A DNA stretch of 64,000 nucleotides from DAOTXR01 sp034435375 (GTDB lineage Bacteria > Chloroflexota > Anaerolineae > Aggregatilineales > UBA3940). Under the pieces are notes generated by a model, which saw only the letters and a list, made by a program, of their open reading frames with translations, ran no database searches and was not told the DNA's origin. The number at the start of each line of letters is the position of its first letter. Position 1 is the stretch's first letter. The DNA lies in contig DAOTXR010000069.1 in assembly GCA_034435375.1 (NCBI GenBank), positions 1-64,000 of the forward strand, given 5' to 3'. The translations under genes were made by a program, and so were the position numbers. Below, one piece after another: positions 51,901-60,114 of the stretch.

Positions 51901-52374
51901 CTACTTACTGCGCATCTCTTCCGCCGCCACCAGGATAGCCTCGACAATCTTGTGGTAGCCCGTGCAGCGGCAGATGTTCCCAACGATAGCGTCCACCACA
52001 TCCTCACGAGTTGGATGCGGGTTGTGGTCCAACAATGCTTTGGCGGACATCAGCATCCCCGGTGTGCAGTAGCCACACTGGGCGGCATAGCGCTCATAAA
52101 AGGCTTTCTGCAGCGGGTGCGGGTTCTTCAGCGTCCCGATGCCCTCTACTGTGGTGACTTCCTTACCTTCCACTGTCGGAGCCAGCACCAGGCAGGAATT
52201 CACTGCCTCGCCGTTGACGATCACCGTGCAGGCACCGCAGTTGCCCTGCCCACAGCCGTATTTAGGGCTGGTGATGTTCAGGTAATCGCGCAGCAGCGTC
52301 AACAGGTTGATGTGTGCCGGGGCCTCGACTGAGACAGGCTGGCCATTGAGCGTGAATGAAATGGCGACATTCAT
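51901..52374 (-). CDS. Molybdenum hydroxylase, [2Fe-2S] small subunit
   Basis: 157 residues. Two [2Fe-2S] clusters are evident: plant-ferredoxin type with C41, C46, C49 (YGCGQGNCGACTV) and C61, and the helical type with C100, C103 (QCGYCTPGM) and C135, C137 (GNICRCTGYH). It carries electrons from molybdenum to the FAD subunit. The equivalent proteins are CoxS, XdhC in some naming, and NdhS. Complete at both ends and lying 4 bases from the FAD subunit gene, so translationally linked. Confidence 0.95.
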   Translation of the reverse strand: MNVAISFTLNGQPVSVEAPAHINLLTLLRDYLNITSPKYGCGQGNCGACTVIVNGEAVNSCLVLAPTVEGKEVTTVEGIGTLKNPHPLQKAFYERYAAQCGYCTPGMLMSAKALLDHNPHPTREDVVDAIVGNICRCTGYHKIVEAILVAAEEMRSK

Positions 52375-52378
52375 GTTG

Positions 52379-53272
52379 TTACTCCACTCCCCCGTTCAGG
52401 CCGCCAGCCGCACGCAGCATGCGCATTACTAGCACCCGCGTCAGCTTGCGGCGATACCAGGCGGTGCCGTGTACGTCATCGATGGGCTTGATCTCCTGTG
52501 CCGCTCTCTGTGCCGCCTCTTCGATAGCTTCCTCAGTGAACGGCTTACCCCGCAGGACCGTCTCAGCCTGCACGGCACGCAGCGGCGTGGGCGCAGCGGC
52601 ACCGATAGCGATGATCACGTCCTCACAGTTGCCCTTCTTGTCGAGTTTCACGCGCGAGGTTACGTTCAGCACCGCCAGCGTCAGTGCCTGGCGACGCCCT
52701 ACCTTGGCATACGCTGAACCTTCGCGCTCGCCCTGCGGCTTAATGCGAATCTCGGTTAACAGCTCGCCCGGCTTCCTGACTGTTGTGCCAGGGCCAGTAA
52801 AGAATTCGTGCAGGGGAACGATGCGCTCACCTTTGGCGTCGATCAGCACGACTTCTGCGCCCAGGCCCAGCATCGCGCATATGGTATCCCCTGCGGGAGA
52901 CGCTGTGCAGATATTGCCTCCCAGCGTGGCCAATGAACGAACCGGCGGGCTAGCGAGCTTGGCAGCAGCTTGGGCCAGAGCCGTTGCTTTCTTCCACAGC
53001 AAGTCAGAGGCGCCCGCCGTCTGCATGCGAGTTGCCGCCCCAATGTGGATAATGCCTTTTGCCTCCTTGATGTACTCCAGGTCCAGGTGACCGATCCACA
53101 TGATCTTGGCGGGGTTGGCATACCCCAGATTCATATCACGCACCAGGTCCGTGCCGCCGGCCAGCACGCTGATGCTCGACCCATGCTGGCCCAGCAACTT
53201 CAGGGCCTCTTGCAGGGTCTCGGGCGCGAAGTATTGTACATCTTTGCCCACTGGCTTCACCTCCCATGTCAT
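52379..53272 (-). CDS. Molybdenum hydroxylase, FAD-binding medium subunit
   Basis: 297 residues. The FAD_binding_5 domain (about 8-180) shows ISVLAGGTDLVRDMN, a form of the GGT FAD loop, and LATLGGNICTASPAGDTICAMLGLGAEV, the second FAD loop. The CO-dehydrogenase flavoprotein C-terminal domain (about 185-290) follows. It passes electrons from the Fe-S subunit to an external acceptor, either NAD or quinone. First of the four structural genes (FAD, Fe-S, Mo N-half, Mo C-half) in transcription order and 15 bases after the upstream reductase gene. Confidence 0.93.
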   Translation of the reverse strand: MTWEVKPVGKDVQYFAPETLQEALKLLGQHGSSISVLAGGTDLVRDMNLGYANPAKIMWIGHLDLEYIKEAKGIIHIGAATRMQTAGASDLLWKKATALAQAAAKLASPPVRSLATLGGNICTASPAGDTICAMLGLGAEVVLIDAKGERIVPLHEFFTGPGTTVRKPGELLTEIRIKPQGEREGSAYAKVGRRQALTLAVLNVTSRVKLDKKGNCEDVIIAIGAAAPTPLRAVQAETVLRGKPFTEEAIEEAAQRAAQEIKPIDDVHGTAWYRRKLTRVLVMRMLRAAGGLNGGVE

Positions 53273-53287
53273 AGATAATCCACGGTT

Positions 53288-54169
53288 CTACGTGCCCAGA
53301 CCGGACATCTCAGCAAGCAGCTTATAGACCGCCGCAAAGTCCAGTTCGGCGTAACCGCGGCCTCTAGCAGCAGAGAAAAGCTGATGTGCCAGGCCCGTGC
53401 TTGGCAGTGATACGTCAAGGCGGGCCGCTGTTTGGATCATCAGCCCCAGATCCTTATGCATATGTTTGAGCGGAAAGGCCGGCTGAAAATTGCCTTCCAC
53501 GATGTTTTTGATCTTACGCTGGATCAGGTTGGACGCGATGGGGCTGTCTGAGATGATCGCGCCCACCTGCGCCAGATCGAGGCCGCCCTTGGCAGCCAAT
53601 GCCATTGCCTCGGCCAACGCCACGGCCTCGGCTGCGACCAACAGATTGAAGCACAGCTTGATCAGGGTGCCGCTTCCCTGAGGCCCTAGATAATGCAGGG
53701 CCTTGCCCATGGCGCTCAGCACATCGCGCTGCGCCTCAAACACGTCCCGGTCGCCGCCAACCACAATGGTCAGCGTGCCTTCTTTGGCCGGGCCGGTGCT
53801 GCCAAACACGGGCGCATCGAGCATCTTGAGACCGTAGGCAGCAATCTCGTCGGCTATATGACAGGACTGCTCTGGCGCGATCGTGCTCATGTCGATCAGT
53901 ACCATGCCCGGCTGCGCCCCAGCCAGCACGCCATCCTCACCGTGCAGCGTTCCCGCAACTGCACCTGCATCACTGAGCATAGTGATGATGACCTCGCTGG
54001 AAAGGGCAACCTCTCGCGGCGAGCCGGCCACGGTTGCTCCCAGTTCCTGCAACGGCGCAGCCTTGCCAGGGGTGCGATTGTAAACGGTCAAAGGAAAGCC
54101 CGCGCGGGCCACATTGGCTGCCATCGGACCGCCCATCAAACCTAGCCCTATGAAGCCTACCTTCTTCAT
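53288..54169 (-). CDS. 3-Hydroxyisobutyrate-dehydrogenase-family reductase (tartronate-semialdehyde-reductase-like)
   Basis: 293 residues from ATG 54169; the frame extends to 54214 without a better site. NAD(P)-binding motif KKVGFIGLGLMGGPMAANVAR, substrate-binding DAPVFGSTGPAKEGTLTIVVGG, and the catalytic-lysine region GSGTLIKLCFNLLVAAEAVALAEA. The C-terminal helical domain is present (FPLKHMHKDLGLMIQTA). The family includes tartronate semialdehyde reductase (GarR/GlxR), 2-(hydroxymethyl)glutarate dehydrogenase and GLYR-type glyoxylate reductases. With the Hyi-like gene in the block, a tartronate-semialdehyde or C3/C4 semialdehyde reductase fits best, but this is inferred from context. Confidence 0.9.
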   Translation of the reverse strand: MKKVGFIGLGLMGGPMAANVARAGFPLTVYNRTPGKAAPLQELGATVAGSPREVALSSEVIITMLSDAGAVAGTLHGEDGVLAGAQPGMVLIDMSTIAPEQSCHIADEIAAYGLKMLDAPVFGSTGPAKEGTLTIVVGGDRDVFEAQRDVLSAMGKALHYLGPQGSGTLIKLCFNLLVAAEAVALAEAMALAAKGGLDLAQVGAIISDSPIASNLIQRKIKNIVEGNFQPAFPLKHMHKDLGLMIQTAARLDVSLPSTGLAHQLFSAARGRGYAELDFAAVYKLLAEMSGLGT

Positions 54170-54190
54170 TCCAATTACCCTTCGGTGGAG

Positions 54191-54226
54191 CTGGCGGAGG
54201 CGTGGAGCGACCAACGCCTCTGCCAG
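54191..54226. repeat. Stem-loop between the lactonase-like and reductase genes
   Basis: CTGGCGGAGGCGT (54191-54203) and ACGCCTCTGCCAG (54214-54226) pair over 13 positions with one mismatch and a 10-base loop. No T run follows, so it is a possible mRNA processing or stability element within the operon. Confidence 0.45.
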
Positions 54227-54242
54227 TGCATCGTATCAGCCA

Positions 54243-55388
54243 CTAATAGGGATAAAAATCGCCACGTTCCTCAGCAGCCTTGCGGGCAGGCTCGCCGTAT
54301 TCCCAGGAGTACTCCGGACGATAACGCTCACGCCAATCGTTGTATTTCATCCTGCCGATATCAGCCTCGTCGGGATAGACCCACTTCACCCCCCACTGCG
54401 GGATGACGATCTTGACGCCGGGGGTGTGCCATTGGGCGATGACGCGCACTTCCTCCGGATCAACCTGCGTGTTGCCCCAGTTATCCCAGTGCATTGGCAG
54501 CAACAACTTGGCGCCGATCGCCTCTCCCAGCCGGACGGCATCGTAAGGAGTCATCTTATCCGTTGCGCCGGGGGCATTGTAGCCAATGTTGAACGTCAGC
54601 ACGTCTACATCGTACTTCCTGAACATAACATAGGCATTCTGGAACAATGAGTCGGCCAAATGGCAGAGGTTATGTCCACCGATCTTGAAGAAGAACGTCA
54701 CAGCGACATCATCGAAGGCGCGGCGCACACCTGGTTTGACCTCGACGCCAGGACCACCCGTCATCGTGGCGATGCGATCGTAATTGGGTAGGATCTCGAT
54801 CTCAACATCCTTGATCTTGTACGTCTGGCCAGGTTCAACCAGGACGATCCGGTCCTCAGGCACCTGAAAGTTGCGCATACGCTCCACTGACGAGATCGGG
54901 CCATAAAACTTGCAATCGGTTGTCTGCGCGGCGGCTTTCAGCGTGTAGATGTCGGTGTGGTCAGCGTGCTGGTGGCTGCAGAACACGCCGTCCAGCGTCT
55001 TGAACCCAAAGATGTCAATCACCTGCGGGTTCAGACGCAGCCAATCGATGGTCGGTGAGCCGCTGGTGCGGCACACGCCGCAGTACTCGTACTCGGTGTA
55101 GTGAGCTGGTCCGGCGTAGTTATCGACCAGCAGCACGGCCCCACCCGGCGACTTGAGCACGAAGCCCATACCGCCCGTCCACCACAGGGCATAGGTCCCC
55201 TTCTTGACCTTGGTCTGCTCGATCTCGCGGTTCAGGTACTGCCCCCATTCCGGGAAGCACTCCAAAGCCCAGCGAATACGGTCCATGGGGCGGTCCTGAT
55301 TGAGGAGATAATTTCCCTGCATAGTGCCGCGCCCATCACCGACGATAGTGATTTCTTCGTAGTTGATCTTGTCCCCGTTTTTGCTCAT
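54243..55388 (-). CDS. UlaG-like metallo-beta-lactamase-fold lactonase
   Basis: 381 residues from ATG 55388, AAGGAG ten bases upstream; the preceding in-frame ATG is too close to that site. The stretch CFPEWGQYLNREIEQTKVKKG and ALWWTGGMGFVLKSPGG follow the start of UlaG (L-ascorbate-6-phosphate lactonase) closely. The metal motif is SHQHADHTDI. TDKMTPYDAVRLGEAIGAKLLLPMHWDNWGN also matches UlaG. UlaG opens a sugar-acid lactone ring in ascorbate breakdown. Without a PTS or phospho-sugar genes nearby, the substrate here may be an unphosphorylated lactone produced by the dehydrogenases of the block. Confidence 0.85.
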   Translation of the reverse strand: MSKNGDKINYEEITIVGDGRGTMQGNYLLNQDRPMDRIRWALECFPEWGQYLNREIEQTKVKKGTYALWWTGGMGFVLKSPGGAVLLVDNYAGPAHYTEYEYCGVCRTSGSPTIDWLRLNPQVIDIFGFKTLDGVFCSHQHADHTDIYTLKAAAQTTDCKFYGPISSVERMRNFQVPEDRIVLVEPGQTYKIKDVEIEILPNYDRIATMTGGPGVEVKPGVRRAFDDVAVTFFFKIGGHNLCHLADSLFQNAYVMFRKYDVDVLTFNIGYNAPGATDKMTPYDAVRLGEAIGAKLLLPMHWDNWGNTQVDPEEVRVIAQWHTPGVKIVIPQWGVKWVYPDEADIGRMKYNDWRERYRPEYSWEYGEPARKAAEERGDFYPY

Positions 55389-55465
55389 GAGCGACATTCT
55401 CCTTACTCCATATGCACAAGCGTTGGCCGTAGCTGATCGATCACTACTTACGTGAGGTAAGACCT

Positions 55466-56515
55466 TTACGGTCGCAAGATGATCTTCCCACACTCCCTGC
55501 TGACCATGAGTTGAAATGCCCGATCAAACTCTTCAAGGGACAGGTCGTGCGTGATCACAGGCGAGGGGTCAAGCAGGCCAGCCTGCAACAGGCCATCCAT
55601 TTGTTTCCAGGTCTCCCACATGTGGCGACCTGCCACGCCGCGCACGCGAACCTGTCGCAGAATGATCGCAAAGTTCAGGTCTAGCTCAACAGGCTTGGCC
55701 GAGATACCGAACAACGTCACACGGCCCCCTTTGCGAACCACCTGGAAGGCTTGTTTGATGGCCGGCGGCGCACCTGAGGCGTCAATGGCGACATCGACGC
55801 CGAGACCGTGGGTCTCATCCAAGATCGACTGGACCACGTCTACGCCCTGATGGGTCACGTTGAACGTCTGATCCGCGCCCATCTGCTTGGCAGTTTCCAG
55901 ACGGGCATCGATCATCCCCACTGCGGTGACTCGACTGGCCCCGGCTGCACGGGCCACCCCGACGGCAAACAGTCCGATGGGGCCATCGCCAAAAATGACG
56001 ACCGACTGACCAGTAACCGGTTCGACCAGCACGGCCTGCGTCGCGCCACCCATCGGTTCCATGACCGCCGCAATGTGGGAAGGCACATCGCGGCTCAATT
56101 TCCACAGCGAGGTCTCAGGCACAGCTAAGTATTCAGCAAAGCTGCCATCCACCTCATTGCCGAAGATCTTGAGGTTCTGGCAGATGTGCTGCAGGCCCAT
56201 CTTGCACACCTCACACCTGCCGCACACAATGTGGCTGTCAGCAGTGATGAAGTCACCCACCTTGTAGCCCACCACCTGATTGCCAACCTCGACGATCTCA
56301 CCAGCAAACTCATGGCCGATGGTCAGGGGCAGATTCTTGAGCTTGGCCTGGGCAAACTCATCCCACACATAGAAATGCACATCCGAGCCGCAGACAGCCG
56401 TAGCCTCAACTTTGACAAGCACTTCGTCCGGCTTGATCTGCGGGATGGGCGCTTCGACCAAGTCCAGCCCCGGCTCACGTTTGGTCTTTCGCACAGCTCT
56501 CATCAGGTCAGCCAT
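55466..56515 (-). CDS. Zinc-dependent medium-chain dehydrogenase (threonine/sugar-alcohol dehydrogenase-like)
   Basis: 349 residues, ATG with GGGGGAG upstream. Oxidises a secondary alcohol using NAD. Catalytic zinc ligands: CGSDVHFY, GHEFAG and, in place, the FAEYL region; structural zinc from CGRCEVCKMGLQHIC. Rossmann motif GDGPIGLFAVGVARAAG. The wording CGSDVHFYVWDEFAQ and GVAGRHMWETWKQM strongly recalls L-threonine 3-dehydrogenase (Tdh), but sorbitol or other polyol dehydrogenases are close. In this block a sugar or polyol oxidation role is more likely than threonine breakdown. Confidence 0.9.
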   Translation of the reverse strand: MADLMRAVRKTKREPGLDLVEAPIPQIKPDEVLVKVEATAVCGSDVHFYVWDEFAQAKLKNLPLTIGHEFAGEIVEVGNQVVGYKVGDFITADSHIVCGRCEVCKMGLQHICQNLKIFGNEVDGSFAEYLAVPETSLWKLSRDVPSHIAAVMEPMGGATQAVLVEPVTGQSVVIFGDGPIGLFAVGVARAAGASRVTAVGMIDARLETAKQMGADQTFNVTHQGVDVVQSILDETHGLGVDVAIDASGAPPAIKQAFQVVRKGGRVTLFGISAKPVELDLNFAIILRQVRVRGVAGRHMWETWKQMDGLLQAGLLDPSPVITHDLSLEEFDRAFQLMVSRECGKIILRP

Positions 56516-56543
56516 AACTGCTCCCCCCCTCGCAACATCCAGC

Positions 56544-57428
56544 TCAAATAACGTTGATGTTCTTCAGGACGTTCTTGAGTTGCTCGCGTTTATCTTCCGT
56601 GAGCGGCCCTACTGGCGCCCTGGCAGGACCGGCGTCCATGCCCATCAGGTTGAGGGCCTCCTTAATGACCACCGGGAATGTCCCCCAAGAGAAAGCGAGG
56701 CGCAGTGGGGCTAGCGCCTCCTGCGCTTCGCGCGCCCCCTGGAAGTCACCGGCGATGAAGCGCTCATAGATGCTGGCCACGAGCTGGGGAACCACATTGC
56801 CCGTAGCGGCAATGGCCCCCTTCGCGCCGTACATCAGCCCGGCATAGATGAGTGTGTCACGTCCCATCACCACGGCGAAGTTCTCTCGGGCGGTGGCCTC
56901 AATGTACTGTGCGGCTAGCTCCAAATCGCCGCTGGAGTCCTTGATACCGACGATGTTGTCGATCTTCGCCAGACGGGCCACCAGCTTGACCGACAGCTTG
57001 ACGCCCGTGCGAGCCGGGTTGCTATAGAGAAGCACCGGCAACTTCGTGGCTTCAGCGACGAGACGGTAGTGGTCGTAAAGCTCGTCATCGTTGGGAGAGA
57101 TGAAGTAGGGCGTCAGCACTGATACCGCATCCACGCCTACGCTTTCGGCCAACTTGGTGAGCTGGACTGTCTCGCGGGTGGTGACAGCAGCCGTCCCGGC
57201 ATAGACCGGAACTCGCTTCTTCGTCTCGTCAACCACGATCTGCCAGACGTGCTGCTTCTCCTCGGCTGTAAAGGCCCAGAACTCGCCCTGACTGCCGATG
57301 GCGAAAAGACCATGTACCCCACCATCGATCAGGTAGTTGGTCAGCCGACGGAGGGCAGGTTCGTTGATCTGGTCATCCGCCGTCAGTGGGGTGACCATAG
57401 CAGGGATGATGCCGTAGGGTGTCTGCAT
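56544..57428 (-). CDS. DHDPS/NAL-family aldolase or dehydratase
   Basis: 294 residues from ATG 57428, GGAG eight bases upstream; an in-frame extension to 57467 overlaps the IolB-like gene. TIM-barrel enzyme with a Schiff-base lysine in NIVGIKDSSGD and the tyrosine motif LYSNPARTG. GSQGEFWAFTAEEK is the substrate loop (GTTGE in DapA). These enzymes cleave or dehydrate 2-keto-3-deoxy sugar acids, dihydrodipicolinate or N-acetylneuraminate. As there are no lysine-synthesis genes around, a KDG-aldolase or keto-deoxy-sugar-acid dehydratase role in the catabolic block is likely. Confidence 0.9.
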   Translation of the reverse strand: MQTPYGIIPAMVTPLTADDQINEPALRRLTNYLIDGGVHGLFAIGSQGEFWAFTAEEKQHVWQIVVDETKKRVPVYAGTAAVTTRETVQLTKLAESVGVDAVSVLTPYFISPNDDELYDHYRLVAEATKLPVLLYSNPARTGVKLSVKLVARLAKIDNIVGIKDSSGDLELAAQYIEATARENFAVVMGRDTLIYAGLMYGAKGAIAATGNVVPQLVASIYERFIAGDFQGAREAQEALAPLRLAFSWGTFPVVIKEALNLMGMDAGPARAPVGPLTEDKREQLKNVLKNINVI

Positions 57429-57447
57429 AGGTTCTGCTCCGTTCCGG

Positions 57448-58266
57448 CTAGTCGTGCTGGAGTTCACGGATCACCGACTCGGCGCTGCCCACCCAGGCAA
57501 AAAGCGGGTCAGTGGTGATGTCGTAGGCCTTGCCATCGCCGGAAAGCGTCCACAGATAACCAATGGTCACGCCAGGCGCAGCCACTGTGGGGTGGTAGCC
57601 GCCCTGGAGGACGGCCACATCGTCGTTGACGATGACGTAAGCCTTCCGGTCATCACCAGAGTACATCAGCTGTACACCATATCCGTTGGCGGGCTTCATC
57701 TTGAAGAGATAGAACTCCTCCAAAACGTTCTCGATGCCTGCCTTGATCTCATCGTGCTTGTGCGGTGGGATACCCGACCAATTGCCAGGTGGGTTAATGG
57801 TCTCGCCAACGATCAGCCGCTGGCTAATCGGCGAGCCAGGCGGGATGACCAGCCGCACATCACGCCGCCAATTGGCCACACCTACCGAGATGATCTTGTT
57901 GTCCTCAGGCTTGACGAGGGTCGCTGGCAGGTCCACATTGCATGGCGCTTTGGCAATGGCCAGTTCAAGCCTGGACCCGGCCACGACCGTGGTCGTACTG
58001 TTGCGTGGCGCGTAGACCGCTGTCGCCGGACCACTGAAGATATCGGGACGACTTCCAAGGACCTCCCACTTGCTGCCATCGACAGCGATGGAGCAGCGTC
58101 CACTCAGGATCACCAGAGCGGCCTCCTCGTCCTTCAGGCTCCCTTTCCAGGTCTCACCGGTTTCCAGGCGGAGGACCTCCAGACCCAACCAGCGAATGCT
58201 ATACTCACCGGTCTGGAAGACCGACTGATGCCCGCCTTTGGATGCTACCTTGAACATTGAACTCAT
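57448..58266 (-). CDS. IolB-like 5-deoxy-glucuronate isomerase (bicupin)
   Basis: 272 residues, the IolB length; ATG 58266 with AGGAG five bases upstream. Two cupin domains. The metal motif PPHKHDE is in the second domain, preceded by NPPGNWSGIPP and followed by EEFYLFKMKPANGYGVQLMY and VLQGGYHPTVAAPG, as in IolB. IolB turns 5-deoxy-glucuronate into 5-dehydro-2-deoxy-gluconate in inositol breakdown. No iolC, iolD, iolG or iolJ was recognised in the block, so the enzyme may isomerise another uronate- or deoxy-uronate-like compound (KduI is related). Confidence 0.82.
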   Translation of the reverse strand: MSSMFKVASKGGHQSVFQTGEYSIRWLGLEVLRLETGETWKGSLKDEEAALVILSGRCSIAVDGSKWEVLGSRPDIFSGPATAVYAPRNSTTTVVAGSRLELAIAKAPCNVDLPATLVKPEDNKIISVGVANWRRDVRLVIPPGSPISQRLIVGETINPPGNWSGIPPHKHDEIKAGIENVLEEFYLFKMKPANGYGVQLMYSGDDRKAYVIVNDDVAVLQGGYHPTVAAPGVTIGYLWTLSGDGKAYDITTDPLFAWVGSAESVIRELQHD

Positions 58267-58280
58267 GATGTCTCCTGTTT

Positions 58281-59099
58281 TTAGATGGATCTTTGGTCTG
58301 CCGACTGAGTTTGTCCTTCAGCGCGACACCACTCCAGCGCAGCCGACCCACGTGCGAGAGGGATGTATTCCAGGCCAATGTAGCCTTTGTAGCCTGCCTC
58401 ACCGGCAGCATGTGCCAGATTGGCAAAATTCAATTCGCCAGTGCCAGGCTCATGACGGCCTGGCACGTCAGCAAACTGAATGTGTCCGATCAGATCGATG
58501 TTCTCCACGAGGGTTTGAGTGAGGTTGCCCTCCATGAGCTGAATGTGGTACGTGTCGAATTGGAACCTGACCTGGGGATGGTTCACCGATTGCACTATCC
58601 CCAGCGCTTCGCGAGTCGAGGTAAGAAAGTAACCGGGATTGTCCCAGGGATTCAGCATCTCTATGGTCAACAACACCCCAGCCTGAGCTGCCAACGGTGC
58701 CGCATAGCACAGGTTCTCAACCATGCACTCGCGGTGCGCCTCACGAGCCATGCCCGGCACGGTGACTCCGGCGGGCAGCATCACCTTCAGTACACCCAGC
58801 CGCTCAGCGAGGGCCAGCGCGTCGTCCAGCTTGCGTCGAAACTCGTCGCGCTGCGCCGGATCGACTAGGTAGCCTCGATGGACAGCATCCCACACCGGCA
58901 CATCCTGGTTAAACAGGACCACCTGAAGGCCCAGGTCTTGGCGGGCCGCTTCCAGCGCTGGAATGTCGGCATGGCTGGGAAAGCCAAACTCCAAAGCCCT
59001 AAACCCGGCAGCAGCCACCGCGCGAGGGCGTTCGGCAAAGGGCAGCTCTGGAAACAGCCAGCTAATGTTCGGGGCATAGGCCAGCATGGAGGCATCCAT
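58281..59099 (-). CDS. Hydroxypyruvate-isomerase-like TIM-barrel enzyme
   Basis: 272 residues from ATG 59099; a second ATG 12 bases on is possible. Metal-dependent isomerase of the Hyi/YgbM group: PNISWLFPELPFAERPRA at the start, LLTIEMLNPWDNPGYF with the metal glutamate, RFQFDTYHIQLMEGNLTQTL with aspartate and histidine, IGHIQFADVPGRHEPGTGEL and FLGLEYIPL-like GYIGLEYIPL. Hyi interconverts hydroxypyruvate and tartronate semialdehyde; YgbM-type relatives (OtnI) act on 2-keto-tetronates. Pairs logically with the GarR-like reductase at 53288-54169. 16 bases from the permease gene. Confidence 0.9.
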   Translation of the reverse strand: MDASMLAYAPNISWLFPELPFAERPRAVAAAGFRALEFGFPSHADIPALEAARQDLGLQVVLFNQDVPVWDAVHRGYLVDPAQRDEFRRKLDDALALAERLGVLKVMLPAGVTVPGMAREAHRECMVENLCYAAPLAAQAGVLLTIEMLNPWDNPGYFLTSTREALGIVQSVNHPQVRFQFDTYHIQLMEGNLTQTLVENIDLIGHIQFADVPGRHEPGTGELNFANLAHAAGEAGYKGYIGLEYIPLARGSAALEWCRAEGQTQSADQRSI

Positions 59100-59115
59100 T
59101 TCCCAATGGCAATCT

Positions 59116-60114
59116 CTACTGACCAGACTTGCGCATGGTATAGACAGCCACCGCGCCCAGGACGATGAAACCCTTGATCACCCACTGAACGTAAGAGGAC
59201 ACGCCTACCAGGTTGAAGATATTGTTCAACAGGCTCAGGATCAGCACTCCGGCAACCGTCCCGGCGACGGTGCCCTTGCCGCCCCCCAGCCGCGTGCCGC
59301 CGATCAGCACAGCGGTGATCGAGTCCAGGTCGAAGCGCCCGTAATCCAGCCCTCCGACCTGAGGGTCGCCAATGCTCATACGGCTTGTCAGAAACAAGGC
59401 TGACAGCGCCGCTGTAAAACTGCAAAACATATAGGCAAACAAGATGACGCGCTTGGTGCGAATACCCGACCAGCGTGCAATGACCTCGCTGCCGCCGGTA
59501 GCCACAATGTGACGGCCTAAGACCGTCTTGGTCAGCAGAACAGCCGCCACAACCACCAGCCCCAGCAGGAAGATTACAGGGAACGGGACTGGTCCGATCA
59601 TGCCCTCGGCGAACAGGTTCCAACCCGGCGAGATCCGTCCCACAGGGCGCTTGGCATATAACAAGACAAACCCCTGGATGATCGACCCTGTGCCCAGGGT
59701 GGTGATAAAGGGAGGAACCTTAAGTTCAGTAATGGCTATGGCGTTAATGGCCCCGATCAACAGCGCGATGCCGATCATGAGCAGGATAATCGGGACAATC
59801 ACCCCCAAGCCAGGGCGACCTGCCATCATGCCTGAAGTATAGACAGCAATCAGGCTGATGGTGGCCCCCACCGACAAATCGATACCTGCGGCCAGGATCA
59901 CAAACGTCTGTCCGACACTCACCAACCCCAACGCCACGGCCTGACGCAGGACGTTAAAAAGGTTATAAGGTGTGCGGAATTCAGGTGAGATCAGAGCAGC
60001 CAATCCTAGAATGGCCACCATAATGCCATAGATGGTGACTAGCTCAGGGTTTTCCTCAGCAAACTGGCGCAGGCGGCTTTGGCCGCGTCGCGAGGTCAAT
60101 GCCGCGTCACTCAT
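59116..60114 (-). CDS. Ribose-type ABC transporter permease (copy 2)
   Basis: 332 residues with about 9-10 hydrophobic helices. BPD_transp_2 family: GLVSVGQTFVILAAGIDLSVGATISL is the conserved coupling region; VPPFITTLGTGSIIQGF and FDLDSITAVLIGGTRLGGGKGTVAGT follow, all as in RbsC/XylH. Its start overlaps the ATPase gene end by 8 bases, so translation is coupled. With the permease at 62927-63934 it probably forms a heterodimeric channel, or each serves a different binding protein. Confidence 0.93.
   Translation of the reverse strand: MSDAALTSRRGQSRLRQFAEENPELVTIYGIMVAILGLAALISPEFRTPYNLFNVLRQAVALGLVSVGQTFVILAAGIDLSVGATISLIAVYTSGMMAGRPGLGVIVPIILLMIGIALLIGAINAIAITELKVPPFITTLGTGSIIQGFVLLYAKRPVGRISPGWNLFAEGMIGPVPFPVIFLLGLVVVAAVLLTKTVLGRHIVATGGSEVIARWSGIRTKRVILFAYMFCSFTAALSALFLTSRMSIGDPQVGGLDYGRFDLDSITAVLIGGTRLGGGKGTVAGTVAGVLILSLLNNIFNLVGVSSYVQWVIKGFIVLGAVAVYTMRKSGQ

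Noticed and set aside
49571..52374. Carbon monoxide dehydrogenase (CoxMSL) reading of the molybdenum enzyme
   Set aside because: Although MoxR, VWA and XdhC neighbours recall cox operons, the CoxL active-site motif with the copper-ligating cysteine (CSFR) is not seen and the large subunit is split.
2575..56515. Threonine degradation pair (Kbl-like at 2575 and Tdh-like at 55466)
   Set aside because: The genes are more than 50 kb apart and in different contexts; the first looks more like serine palmitoyltransferase and the second sits in a sugar block, so a Tdh-Kbl pathway is not supported.
58865..59623. A 252-residue minus-strand frame spanning the permease and Hyi-like genes
   Set aside because: Out-of-frame shadow overlapping two well-recognised genes on the same strand.
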